This document shows, one piece after another, positions 22,857 to 34,894 of a stretch of DNA of 64,000 nucleotides. The DNA is taken from contig JACGCK010000079.1 of NCBI GenBank assembly GCA_014925825.1, positions 1-64,000 of the forward strand, read 5' to 3'. Position 1 is the first letter of the stretch; every line of letters begins with the position of its first letter. A program made the translations under genes and the position numbers. The DNA comes from Pholiota molesta. Lineage: Eukaryota; Basidiomycota; Agaricomycetes; Agaricales; Strophariaceae. Below the pieces are notes generated by a model. That model saw only the letters and a program-made list of their open reading frames with translations, was not told the origin of the DNA and ran no database searches.

Positions 22857-25800
22857 ATGAACCCCGACAAAGGCAAAAGAAAACGCTCTCCGAGTCCAGA
22901 AGAGGGCTTCAGGCGCCCGCAGCGGAGACATGCCGTGTTCTCCAGTGCGCAAATAAGCTCACAGTATCCGTATGGACGGCCGCAGGCCTCAGGCTCCACG
23001 ACGACGGCGCCGCCCATGGTGGAGTGGCGCGCTCATCCCACTTGGGGGCCCTCAACATCGTGTCACCACCCTCCTGAAACAGAGGGAAAAAACATGACGG
23101 GCCTGCGACGGAAATACGTGCGCGTTCGAGACCAGGAAGACGCGCTAGCCACTGGTGAGTCGTGATCCCTCGACCTCGCTTCGCGGTCTCGTCATCACCC
23201 TTTCGCGACAGACACAGAAGCTGGGCGCATAGAGCGCCCGCGCTGGAACTTCTCGTACACTGTACGTGGCGTCGGTGAGTAGTTAGCATCCCTTCACGAG
23301 ACACCCAGATTTTGACTCGCTTGATAAATAGAAGCGCCACAAACGAGCAACGAAGGTTCCACCCAAGGGTGGAATCGAAACAAAACTTTAGGATCTGGGA
23401 GTGCCGGAGGTGCTGACCAGATCACCAACAACCCCGACGAAAGTGTCGGGCCCTCACAGGCCCGAACACACTCCCTGATGTAAGTTGATTGTGATCCCAC
23501 CCTTCAATGATAGTCTGATCGTTGTGCTAGGGGTTCGCATTTGGGCCTTCAGACCAGGCCGAACGATGGCCGGCCAGAGCAGGAGATGGGCACCGACGTG
23601 CTTTATTCGGCCGGGTACGAAATTGAGCTCTATTGAACATTAGTATCAGGCTGATTGTCACCACAGACATCCGCGCCAATATGGGGGAATGACTTACTAT
23701 GACCCACCGAGTCAGAGCCCTCAGGATGAAAGAGACATCGAGCAAGACTTGTAAGTCGAGTCCAGTCATACCTGAAAAAATTAGCCGTGATCATCTTGTA
23801 AGGTATAGAAACCATCACAATGCAGGATTTGGCAGCTCAGCAGCCCCGCCGCGAAATTCGTCGTATTCGGAGCTTGCGTATGCACTGGGGCCACCATCAT
23901 CATCGTCGGCGGCGGCGGGGGCGTCGTCATCATTCTCTTCTGTTTCCACACCGGCGCCGTCTTTACACTCCTCGGCTACGCCAAGCAGCACATTTCCGTC
24001 AACACTGTCATCGAATCTGGCTGATAGTAGTCAGATTTCATCATCTGAATTCAGGACGAACGTACATCAGAATTCCTCACCAACGTCATTTTCCGGGACA
24101 GCGTCATCGTCGTTGTTGCCACAGCCGCCACCGCTCGCTGGTGCCCCACGAGAGTCCGTACTTGTGGAATATTCCGTAGCAAATCAGGGGAATCCAACGT
24201 CTCGGATGGGTGGGAGACCGCTGGTCGCGTCGAGGGGCGCATTTCCACCGTCCTCGTCATCGGAACTGCCTGGTTATATCCACAGGTTGATGCCTGGATC
24301 CATGGAGAATGAACATGAGACCGTACCGACGCAGCTTCCCCGGACGTCGTCGCCATCCTCGCCGCCGCCATCCCTCTCAGATCCCATGTCCTCTTCGCGG
24401 CCAAACGCCCTGTCACCACCATCCAGCTGGAGTATTCCGGTTTCTTCATCAACCACCTTGCCCGCGGTATCGATTCCATCGAGCGGAGCATTGCCGTCGT
24501 CGCCATCTTCTGAACTGGCGGGTTATATCCGAAGGGTGATGTTTGGATTCATGCCCGAATATAAGGCCCCACCATCAACAAGATTCCACGAGACGTCGAC
24601 GTCGACGGCATCATCGCCATCGTTGCCGCAGCCGCCACCGTCACACTCCGGCGCCCAATGGCAGTCCGCACCGGCGGACCATCCTGCGGCAGATCAGGAG
24701 AATCGAATGCCTTGGGTGGGTAACGGACCCCCACAGCTGGTCGCGTCGAACGGCGTATTTTCGCCATCGTCCTCGAAACTAGTTAGCGATATACCAGTTT
24801 CAGAATCTGGATTCGCGGCCAACGGTTATCAGACCTACTCACAGCCGTGGTCCTCTGAGACGTCGTCGTCGTCGCCGCCACCACCGTCACTCTCAGATCC
24901 CACATTTTCGTCGTGGCCAAATGTCCTGTCGCGATCATCAATCCCCAATATTCCTTCCTCGTCATCAAGCGCCTTACCGGCCGTATCGAATGCACCGAAC
25001 GGCGCAATACCGTCGTCGTCATCGTCGGAACTGACAGGTGATACTCAGAGGTCAACGTCGGGATTTGCAACTGACATATATCATGACTTACCAACACGGT
25101 TCTCTGGGACGTCGTCGTCGTTGTGGCCACCGCCGCCGCCGCCGCCGCCGCCACTCGCTGGCGCCCCATGGGAGTCTTCACTGATGGGTTACTTTGCAGC
25201 GAATCAGCAGGATCCAACGTCTTGGGTGGGTGGGGATCCGACCGCCTCGAGCGGCGCATTTCCGCCATTGCCATCATTTGAACCGGCTGGCCATATACAG
25301 AGATCAGTGTCTGGATTCATGGCCAATGGGGATCAGGCCTCACCGACAAGGCTTCCCGAGACGACGCCGACGTCGTCGTCGTTATCGTCATTGCCGCCGC
25401 CACAGCCGTCACTCCCAGGTACCATGTCCTCGTGGCCAAATGCCCTGCCGTCGTCATCGACGTCGAATACCATGTTACCAGACCCAGCTAACTATGCTCC
25501 GACGTCAACGTCCGGACGGTTCCCTGGAACGACGTCGTCGTTGTGGCCGCCGCCGCCGCCACACGCTGGCGCCCCACGGGAATCTGCACTGATGGATTAC
25601 TCTGCAGTGAATCAGCAGGATCCAACGTCTTGGGTGGGTGGGGATCCGACCGCCTCGAGCGGCGCATTTCCGCCATTGACATCAGTTGAACCGGCTGGCC
25701 ATACACGAAGATCAGCGTCTGGATTCATGGCCAATGGATATCAGGCCTCACCGCCATGGCTTCCCGAGACGACGCCGTCGTCGTCGTCGTCATTGCCGCG

Positions 25801-26578
25801 GCCACAGCCGTCGCTCCCAGGCACCATGTCCTCGTGGCCAGATGCCCTGTCGTCGTCGTCGACATCGAATACCATGTTACCAGACCCAGCTAACTATGCT
25901 CCGACATCAGCATCCACGTCCCGATATACAAGAGCTACAAATGGGGGCTACTCACCGGATATATCCTCCTATACATGTTTGCTGCCTCCGCCGCCACCGA
26001 TCGCAAACTTCATAGCGCGATCCCCATCCTGCTCCAATAAACTGGCCTCAGCACAGTTTCAGGACACGTGGACAACGAAGCTGAATCGCACTGAGGACTC
26101 CGCTGCTCCAGGCGTGCCGCCAAGAGCGCGAAACGAGGAAGCACCAGAGCTACAACCGGCTCAGCAATATGGTAGCGCTGACATTGCGGACGTCTACTCA
26201 CCCTCTGCTTCCTCTGATGGCGGGGCATCGCCACCTACAGCATCGTCGTCGTTGTTGTCGTCGCCACCACCAGCATCGTCGTCGTCGTCATCCCCGTCCC
26301 CACATGCCGCTGCTCCCACCGGCACGTCCTCATCAAGCGCACCAACGGAACTACCGGAGAACTGTGCTCTGCTGCTGTGGCTGGTGCGAAACATCAGTCC
26401 CGCAGCCTTCCGGTGGCTGATCAGCCATTTGTTCTTGGTGTTACCCCGGTCCACCGCCGCCAACATCCAGATGGTCCGCGACGCGGCGCAGATGCACGGT
26501 ATCGCCTTGGAGGACGTCGACGACTTCCTGGAGAGGGTGTTCAGGGGCGCTTCTAAAGGCAAAGCACGTTTGGACTAA
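22857..26578 (+). CDS. Ser/Pro-rich repetitive protein, copy 1 (1150 aa in the long model)
   Basis: Exons 22857-23154, 23212-23274, 23332-23479, 23531-23614, 23667-23750 and 23803-26578 join in frame; the paralogue at 39438 has the same exon lengths and phases for exons 2-5. The N-terminus is basic (MNPDKGKRKRSPSPEEGFRR). Residues ~230-1050 are low-complexity Ser/Pro/Thr with degenerate 140-170 residue repeats (landmarks GAPRESALMDY, QDPTSWVGGDPTASSGAFPP, SGFMANGYQASP). The last ~80 residues form an ordinary helical domain (LLWLVRNISP.., RDAAQMHGIALEDVDDFLER). No signal peptide. The last intron ends at a weak AAG; a better CAG at 23823-23825 would change the frame (see findings). Function unknown. 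Confidence 0.75.
24120..25950 (+). repeat. In-frame degenerate repeats of the Ser/Pro-rich gene, copy 1
   Basis: Landmark blocks equivalent to PPPLAGAPRES start near 24123, 24633, 25127 and 25550, so the unit is roughly 420-510 bp. The last two units are the most alike (identical QDPTSWVGGDPTASSGAFPP), suggesting recent unequal exchange. Runs of GTCGTC and GCCGCC trinucleotides lie within. Confidence 0.75.
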
Positions 26579-27211
26579 CGATTTTGTACCAGGTGCGTCC
26601 ATCGCTTTGCATGGTCCGTTTGAGCGGTTGTTGACCTTCTTTCTCCGTGTATAGGGTATGGATTGGTTCGTGGCAAGGCAGTCGTTGCGGGAGTCGTGCG
26701 CGAGTGGTGGACGTCGAGGATTCGCCGTAGACGTTGGATGGAAATGCTATCGACTCGAAGATAGCTGGATCATCGGATGACACGATTCTTCCGCAATTCT
26801 GTCGAAGCCCGTCGGACCGGCGCGTGACACGATGATCGAATCAGGAAAAGGTTGGGAAAAGGTTGGGCAAAGGTTGGGCAAAGGGACGGAAAAGAAAGGC
26901 GATGAAGGGAAGTGATGGCACCAAGACCTATAAGTACCTTTGTGAGATGTGCTTAGAGATTGAGATACCCCGAGTATTCATGTACTCACCGAAAGATATA
27001 TTATTTTTGTATTATCTTGCTAATTACTGTATCTCATCGGCTTCAAACGGTTTATCACATACATGCTACACGCATGGGAGGCAAATTGGAGGCAAAGACT
27101 CTGGCGTAGTGGACAAGTAGTGGATGCTGTAGATTTTGGTTTGGTAGGATATCTATATCACCAAGAATTCTACTGACATGATGGCATGCAGTAGCAATTT
27201 AACTAATGCTA
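26579..27211. other. Spacer
   Basis: Convergent tail between the Ser/Pro-rich and 7TM genes. It has tandem GGTTGGGAAAA/GGTTGGGCAAA units near 26850-26883. No gene seen. Confidence 0.5.
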
Positions 27212-28467
27212 TCAGACTGCAGACATTGTACTCGGTGTATCGCCTACATTCGACTCTGCGCGCCGGGTTGGAAGAAAAAATATTCGAGTACTGGCTCCAA
27301 ATTGTCCGACAGACGATTTAGGCCCATGAGCACAAAACTGAATATTTGAAAGTTCAGGCGCTACATCAACTTCCTTTTGCCTTTCTTCAACGCGATGGCG
27401 AGCAGCGCGAATGAGGATCAAATTAAATGCGATTCCAGTCATCGACATGTTCTAGAATATTTATGAATTTGATTATGTTAGCGCAAAACCTACCCAGAGA
27501 ACGAAATACGTACGATACTTGAAATAATGAAGATCGCATAGCCATTTGGTGTCCACCAGGATATGAACTGCGCAATGGCCACAGCGAGATATAAGGAACC
27601 CGACTCAATCAAAATTCGCATTACAAATTGAAGTTGGTGTATCGCAGGCTTCGCAACGCTCGCTTTGGATACTCGCGCCACCAAATAGATGCGTCGAACG
27701 ATCATGACTGCAACAAATTTTCAATTATTTCCGTGTCAGGATGGGCGTTAAAACTCTTTCGCAGACGTACATGTAACATAGCTATTGAGAACGATCGTCA
27801 ATGCCCAAAAGGGCATCATAATCGTTCCTGGTCTTACGGCCGTGTTGACCAGTTTCCATGTCTTCAAGATTGACGGACTTGGCGCGAGTTCGCTGTATGC
27901 TTGCAACACCGTAAGCACCAAGCCTCCGAGCCACAAAAGAATGGGCAGCGCAACGACCCAGTGTGATTTGGCATAAATAATCCAGCAGCGATAGATCTTG
28001 ATATTCGTTTGTTAGGCCGTTATGTTTAAGTTTGATAAGTGCACACACTTACCAGGACAGCGTCTGCAAGAAGAGTCGATACAGCGGCGTTCGTGCACTG
28101 GGGTACCGTATTAAATATGACGCCCCCGGATTCAACGGATATATAGGGATAAACTCACTGACAGAACATCCATCCAAAGTAACATTGTCGCTGACTGGAG
28201 CGGGTCCACAGCAGGCGTCGTCTGATTCTCAACCACAATCATACTACTTCGGAGATCAAGCGCCCTGGAAGTCGTCGAAAGCGCCCAGAGGACGATGGTG
28301 ATGGAGACCATTGCCCAGTTTATTTTCCTGCGCGTTTTCCGGCCCTCGTCCGCGAAGACGAGCCATCGCAAGCAGTGGAACACAGTGGAGAGGTAGAGTC
28401 CGTAGAAAAGCGCGCTGACGAAGGTGTATGGAACATTCAGGGCTGCAGGAAGTTCTGAGTCGGACAT
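27212..28467 (-). CDS. Seven-transmembrane fungal protein, copy 1 (337 aa)
   Basis: Exons (high to low) 28467-28159, 28097-28053, 27996-27771, 27707-27514 and 27451-27212 join in frame to 337 codons plus TGA. Hydrophobic segments fall at: FVSALFYGLYLSTVF; WAMVSITIVLWAL; a segment ending LLADAVLIYRCWIIY; VVALPILLWLGGLVL; MMPFWALTIVL; LYLAVAIAQFISW; and YAIFIISSINMSM. The IYRCWIIY motif after the third segment is typical of a large 7TM family of unknown ligand in Agaricomycetes. A hydrophilic C-terminal tail follows. Plasma-membrane location and a receptor-like role are inferred. The paralogue at 43750-45005 is frameshifted. Confidence 0.8.
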
Positions 28468-30743
28468 AGCCCTTCGGTTGGAAGAGTAGGTTGTATGAGA
28501 GGATAGCTAGAAAATGAGAATGAGAAGACTTATGTAGGCTTCCAGTCCATATGAAGTGTATATCACTCTCAAGCGGGGTGTCATCGTCGATGTTTTGATT
28601 CCGGGCGGAGATTTACAGTCGGGATTCGGGAATGGCAATGCGGAACAGTCCGTTATCGATTAGACCAAGAAACCACTAATGGGCGCTTAGCGCTCATCTC
28701 GCATACACGTGAAATACGTGCGTCGTGAGTTATTCTACTTACATATTCCGCCGTACACTTCGGAATGATGTTTATTTTGAGAAACACTGAGAAAGACCGC
28801 AAGTATTCGACCGGGGGGATGAAGTCCGGGGTTAGGCAATGCAGTGTGGCAGCAGAGCCTCATCCTTATGAAAACATATGCAGGAATGAATTCGATGATC
28901 ACGTCGTGCTAAAGTATTACATTAACCGCGCAGATGGAATGTGTATGTCAAAAAATATGTAGTCTTACCTTGAAAAGACTTTGGCGCATTGAGAGGAACA
29001 TGAAGAGAGAAACATTGGAAGTTGGCAGGTTTCGACAAATTGGATGACGTCTTCACTGTCAACGAGAAGGCGACACAGGAGCGACATATTCACTACCGAA
29101 CTGCACAGCCCGTTTGATAGACGCGGTGCCCATTTTACTCGGAACTTCTTTTCGCGAAAAACCCACCTTCGATCTTCGATTTCATTCCTCTCTCGACTAG
29201 AAGGGCTGTGTTAGCTCAACATGTGCGCAAATCGACAGGCCCGCATGAAGCGTATGCATAATCCTTATTCCTCAACGCAGATGGCTCAACCGTCGAATGT
29301 TCGAGATATTCTTAAACAACAAGTACTGTCGACTGAATTGATGGCAATTTCGAAGAAAGACCAAGGAATAACTGCGGCACATCGAATTCTACCCAATCGG
29401 TTTCCGCATCCTCCATCGACATGCATGACCATGTATTGTTGGGCGATTTCGCTCTGTAGAACACAGCAGAAGTTAGTGAGAGCCAGCATCTCAGTCGTTC
29501 GGGGCGAGATAGGAGGGACGTACGGGGAAAGATACAGCGGTCTATCATCCGCGCTCGGCCCTCAACGCTAGAAGGCAAAGTATATGTTTTCGCGGATGCT
29601 GGACCTCAAACGTAGAGGCAGTCGATAGACGTCCATGTTATTGCGTCGAACGGTGTTACTAGAGGACATGTCCATGATGTCAATGGTATTAGAAAAGTAT
29701 CTGCAGGTTATGTTAGGGATATGTAGAAGCCGTACATGGAATGAGAGAAGAATAGCAGTAACGCACTAGAATCGATGCCCTTGCGACCTATCCCGTTTAA
29801 CCTAACATCCAGCCTGCACCGCTCGATTCTTCTGTACGTTGGTCATGGGTGCACTTGTATTGTTTCGCGTCCACCTGGAGTGTGAGCGAGACGCAGGTGG
29901 AAGTTGAGTGGAAGGCCGTGATGGTTCTATTAATATCCGCCACGTTTGATTGATGGTTTTTATTCCCAGGCAAGCTTGCACGAAGCCGTTCCAAGTCATT
30001 CCTCTCCGAATACACTATACGCATCAACCACACCTACGCCTGCCTAAAAAGTCCCAGCTTCCCCATTCCCTTGTATACTCGCTTACATCCAGCACCCACG
30101 GGACGATCGCTTTCTTGGACGCAGGCGGCAGGACCGGTCTTACGTGATTTGACACGGACCGTAAGGTATATACACCTTCCTTGTTCATTCCCTATATAAT
30201 ACTATGGGTAGTGTTCAAATCGAGCTCGAAGGCGATACATAGAGGGAAGGTTGACAAGTCAAATTTCTAGTACGTCTAAACAAATCATTGCGTCAGGTAT
30301 CTCTAGTAAACGAAACCATGACTGCCCTGTTTGAAGATGGTGCAAATTGCAATGCGTGTGGAAAATGATGTGGAGCGACATCAAACGCTTCTGCGAATGC
30401 AAGAAAGGTTTCGACATCAACACTGCGATTAATGGAGGACATAATGGTTGAAGTACGATGCTGGGGTTATTTTCCACGACAACAGGCCGTCACATCTAGT
30501 AGAAATGGCGCATTCGTTGGTAAGTGGCTGATGTGTATGCTCTAGGAAAGGTATCCCGCACTTCTGCCAACGTCCCAACCAAAATATCCGTCAAAAAGTC
30601 TTGAAACCATGCTAAGCACAAATAAACTCGCTTACCTGGATATATTTGATGCTCGCCGCAGCAATCTTCCGCCGTCCTAAACATGGGTTCCACGTCGTTT
30701 CTGAATTGAACAGCGCGCGCAGGAACTTGGCAAGATCCAAGTC
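28468..30743. other. Decayed spacer, unit 1
   Basis: Homologous to 45006-47873. A minus-strand frame at 29797-30033 (NRTITAFHSTSTCVS..) is preserved in unit 2 at 46881-47108 and might be a small exon. A frame at 30259-30477 is a broken version of 47420-47704. No complete gene is supported. Confidence 0.5.
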
Positions 30744-30865
30744 TCCAGCCCTTCGCGCACTCCGGCAACGCCGTCGCTCTCTTAGGCTCAGCAACCGCCT
30801 CCGACGCGCTCGCGGGCACACTGACGCCAGCCATGCCGTTGAACACCCTCCCAGGAAGGCAGTAC
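30744..30865 (+). pseudogene. Relic of secreted-protein gene exon 5 at the unit 1/2 joint
   Basis: 122 bp closely matching 14146-14267. It is followed directly by sequence equivalent to that just after the paralogue 3 stop codon, so about 230 bp including the C-terminal codons is missing. The same relic with the same junction lies at 47874-47995. Confidence 0.85.
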
Positions 30866-31038
30866 CAAATTGAAATCGGAGATAGTCGTATTCTCGTTGC
30901 CTTGTCCCGCGTCTCCGTGTATTTATTACGATGGTAATGTCCTTACTGATAATAAGTCTGTAAATTCCAAATAATATACAACTTCGATAGCCCTATTGAC
31001 AAACAGTATCCATAAGCTAAAAGTACGCAGAAACCCTG

Positions 31039-33709
31039 CTACTTGTCAGAAGGCCAAAGGCGCTTCCATATCGGTTTTTTAGGTGCCTTCCCTTTAGACG
31101 ATTTTTGTTCGGGTGATGGTGTTAGAAATGTCGGTTTGTAGTTCGCGCATATCGAACAGTCCGCCTGGTGGGCGTGCTCGGGAACATAAATGCCGCATCT
31201 CTAATGAAGAAGCGTAGCGCGTCAGTAATCTCGGTAAACGAACATAAACGCTGAATAAGACCACATACCCTGATGTATTCTAGAGCAGAATCGGCCATTA
31301 CCTCCCTTCCTTCACTGATGGGATCGTAAGCGTCGTCCTTGTACTGAACAGCGAGCTCCCACAAAAGTCGTGCCAATTTCGGGTCCTCTGGCGCAGCTGC
31401 GAGGATCAGCGGAAAGTAAACTAACTCCGCATATCCGATCTTGAGCCACTCTGAATCCGATGCAAATTCAGGATCAAAGTAATCCGAGTGCCGTTCGACA
31501 ACAATTGGAATATGGTCATCACCGCTTTAATATTAATTTGCATAGATGTCAAAATTTGCTGTACAGGACAACATAGTAGGCATACCTTGAACAAAGTACC
31601 TTTACAATCGCTTCCACCAAAATTCCGACCTTGGCTTCATCCGCAAACATGACCCCAGCCCGAGAAGTGTATGTCAAGAAGTTCTCGATGATGCTGCGTG
31701 GATTAAAAATGGGGAAATCCGTATTAGGCGACATCTCTTGGAATAAAAATAATCCTCTGTCTAGTGTCCTAAGATGAATCGCGTCGGAAAGGGGTAGACT
31801 ATGAGTCAAGATGTTAAATATGTCCGGCATGTACATCACTGGACATGCATGCAGAACTGAGAAGGCAGCAGAGATGCAGCACTGGATGAATTCAGGGTAC
31901 TGTTGGTATCGGTAACGAATCCAGTCGTCGAACCCGTCTCTCAACCGTCGATATAAGTCTCTATTGGCCTCACCACACTTTCAAAAGTAGCATCATCAGC
32001 AACGGCGTATGCAAGAAATAGAGGGCATGTCAGACCTCTGTTTGCAAATGCTCGAAGAAAGCATCCCACTTTGTACTATAGAACGTTTTTATTGGGATAT
32101 TCGAAAGGACGGTCGTCAGAGAAAAGTTCTTCAAATCGTTCACAAGCTCTTCCGTATGGGTGACTTCAAGATAGTGACATATGAATTCGTCCAATATGGC
32201 AGAGAATCGATGTTTGTCTTCATACTCCTTTTCTGACGCAGTTGAGATGTACCTCAAGAGACTTCGAGCGAGGTCTGTATGTCGTAACCTAGCGTCAAGA
32301 AAGAAGCGCTCTGTGCGGCTTTTATCCATAAGAAAGTCGTGTAGAGAGGCATGGTACAGACGGAGCTTATTGTCTGTGTGGCTGTCCGATGTCGGTACTT
32401 GAACGAGTGCATGCATGTCATTGAGGGCAGCCGCAATGTCTCCAGGTTCGTATCCCAAAAGGGTTTCGATAAAATCAACAGACAGCCGGCCGCTGTAACC
32501 AGTTTGCAAGAAGACAAGTGCGAGAATCTCAAGAACTCGAGTTATATCCTCGACAGATGATAGGATGAGATCGTATAGAGAATCTAGCTGCGCGAACGGG
32601 GTATCCTTTCCGGGATCAGCCAAGCCGCGGATAATTTGGAGCTGCTTCGTTGGATTGCGCCGCGGAGAATCGATGTATTTCATGACTGTCGAGGCGTAGA
32701 TAAATTGTCCAGAGGCCTTCCGGACGAGATAGTCGATGTCCTCTTCGCTCGGCCAGGGTAATGGAAGGGTGTTGCGGGAGGGGTGTAGATTTCTTATCTC
32801 GCTGAATTTCGCGGACAGGAAGATACGGATGTCATGGTCGGGTTTATAATGTTCGTCGAGAGCCAGTCCCTGCATCAAGGACTGCAGAGGCTCCCTGTTG
32901 AACGTTTGTCGAATGGTGTATTCGGGTCGGCTAGCGATGAGGAAAATGAGCGGGATGCGTAGTTGTTGAATGGATGTGGCAAGAACATGTAGAAGGTCCT
33001 TCTGCGCTGTTTCTCCGCGGGCTTCGTCCAAACCATCTATAATAACGAGTCTGGGTTGGGCGACAGTAATTTGCGTGAGAGCGCCGGCGGCGTCGTTAAG
33101 AGGTTTAATAATCAATGCTTGCATCTGGCTCAAGAGCGTACGGGAGAAGACGAGAGGGTCCTGTTCTACCGCGATTGCGATGTGTGCACGAAGCTCAGGA
33201 ATTGAGACGGAGAGCTGATAGGATATGGATGCAATGAATCGGGAGGTGTCGTTGCGCCCAATGCCGGTGCGAGAAAAGAAGAATGAGGCGACAAGGAGTC
33301 CTTCTTTGGCGAAGATCTCAGCGATGGTTTGCGCAATCGCTGACTTGCCCGACCCCGCTGGACCATATACCCACATGATCAACTTCTTGCGAAGTTCTGG
33401 GTTCCGTACCCAGTGGTGGATTTCCGCGAGGATCGCCAAGCGTGTCTGAGGATAACATTTCGGAGGATCGCCTCGCTCGGCCGCATCGTAAAACGCTCCA
33501 GTAGCGACGTTCTGTTGGAGGAGATCGAGACCTGCAGAAAATACGTGACGAATTCATTAATATTCATCGCTTAAACTCTCAGAACGAGCGCGATATGTAC
33601 CCCGGTTATTGCTTGCTCTTGAATCTCCGATATGGAAATGGGCGTCGCCTTGAAGAACATTTGTGAACTGACCGCCTTCGATTACAGGCTGATACGCTTT
33701 GTTGAACAT
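31039..33709 (-). CDS. NACHT-type NLR-like NTPase, copy 2 (804 aa)
   Basis: Exons 33709-33601, 33531-32036, 31977-31586, 31524-31269 and 31200-31039; every boundary is offset by exactly 16,264 bp from copy 1, with no indel. Over the largest exon I count about five amino-acid differences from copy 1 (for example IGRND for IWRND and GLDEA for GVDEA in Walker B). Walker A is GPAGSGKS. All splice sites are retained, so it should be functional. Differences cluster in the NTPase core, near SRFIASISYQLSVSIPEL. Confidence 0.88.
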
Positions 33710-34258
33710 CGCGCAGCGCGCGGATGGCACAGGGTGGGTGGAGGGAACGACGAGATTGTTACTGATAATCGATGATCACAGCCTCAGTGGCACCCATCTT
33801 TGACACAAACGTTGACATGAGAATTCGGAGGGGCTTGGTGCTTTTTGGGAAGGAACCGGCAGCTGTGCGGCTGATGTAGAGTATTCGTGTACTCCCCAAG
33901 GCCCAATATAGTTCTTGCTGATCAATGTCTATCTCATCGGCTTTAAAACATGCACATGCATGCTACTAGCATGGGAGCAACGCAAGGAGTGGCTTACAGA
34001 TGTAGCACATGTTTAGCTTGTAGGATACGAATGTAGTATATAAATTTTTTCTTCTTTGAAGTTTGGTCTGACAAAAATACAGGATGCATTGCAATGCAAG
34101 AATGAAAAGCAATCCTCAACTCCACTGAAACACACACTGAAACACACTTCACGTCCTCACGGCGCTAGTGATCTAGTACCATTTGGAGCTTCGCGTGCTG
34201 GAAGGGGTAAAAGAACGTAGTAATGAGATGGCCTTCATAACAGATTGCCCATAGAGAA

Positions 34259-34894
34259 TTACGCTGGGATGGCGGTGACGCGAACAAAAATGTATGAATA
34301 CAAATAGGGAGAGAATCCTCTCTGGCATAATTGTACGGTCGTGACGGAGGGAGAAATCGTACCAACCGCGAAAGAAAAGACATAGAAAAAACAACCTCGG
34401 GGAAAGAACAGGAAGACGAAAGCAGCAACTATCTTGGTCCACTGCGTCAACAGATAATAATAGTAACTCCTCCGTTGAAGGAACGTTCGATTCCCAGATG
34501 TCAATTCATTCCGAAACCCGGGAAGGATCTCCAGAGGTTGAAGGTACAGGTCGGTGGTTGGTTCGTATAGCGGAAAAAGATGTATAAGGCGGGTCGTGGA
34601 TGTATACTGTGGACATTCAAGACCGTGGGTGTTAACAGACGTAGGGGTGTCGTGCAGGGTAATACTCAGACGAGAGGATAAAGCGGGCGTCGACGATTCG
34701 ATGATTGGTGAGCTATCCATGCCGAACTTGACCGGGGTAAGTCTTTCAATGAAATGGGCGAGACCGAACCAGACATGGCTCGGGTGAAGAGCATCCAGAA
34801 CTAGTGCTTTGCTTCCAGCGAAAGAGACAGCGAGGCCACCACTTGAGAGACCTAGCCACATACATACGGGGGATGGAAACTTCGAAGAGTCCAT
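34259..34894 (-). CDS. Hypothetical ORF (211 aa), intact only in unit 2
   Basis: Continuous frame starting MDSSKFPSPVCMWLGL with hydrophobic C-terminal stretches (IVAAFVFLFFPRGCFFYVF). The unit 1 equivalent is frameshifted. Unit 1 and 2 similarity here is clearly lower than in the NLR. No family is recognised and the 5' end may be spliced. It may itself be a relic. Confidence 0.3.
   Translation of the reverse strand: MDSSKFPSPVCMWLGLSSGGLAVSFAGSKALVLDALHPSHVWFGLAHFIERLTPVKFGMDSSPIIESSTPALSSRLSITLHDTPTSVNTHGLECPQYTSTTRLIHLFPLYEPTTDLYLQPLEILPGFRNELTSGNRTFLQRRSYYYYLLTQWTKIVAAFVFLFFPRGCFFYVFSFAVGTISPSVTTVQLCQRGFSPYLYSYIFVRVTAIPA

Larger units (their letters stand above)
14146..30743 (+). repeat. 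Segmental duplication unit 1 (about 16.6 kb)
   Basis: The sequence from inside exon 5 of the third secreted-protein gene onward recurs at 30744 and again at 47874. The unit carries an NLR-like gene (-), a Ser/Pro-rich gene (+), a 7TM gene (-) and decayed spacers. The NLR copies lie 16,264 and 17,139 bp apart. Confidence 0.9.

Noticed and set aside
23820..26562. Arg/His-rich and Thr/Met-rich frames within the Ser/Pro-rich genes (both copies)
   Set aside because: They arise from reading the Ser/Pro codon repeats in other frames or on the other strand and lack any independent support. The one exception, the splice-shift frame, is given as a finding.
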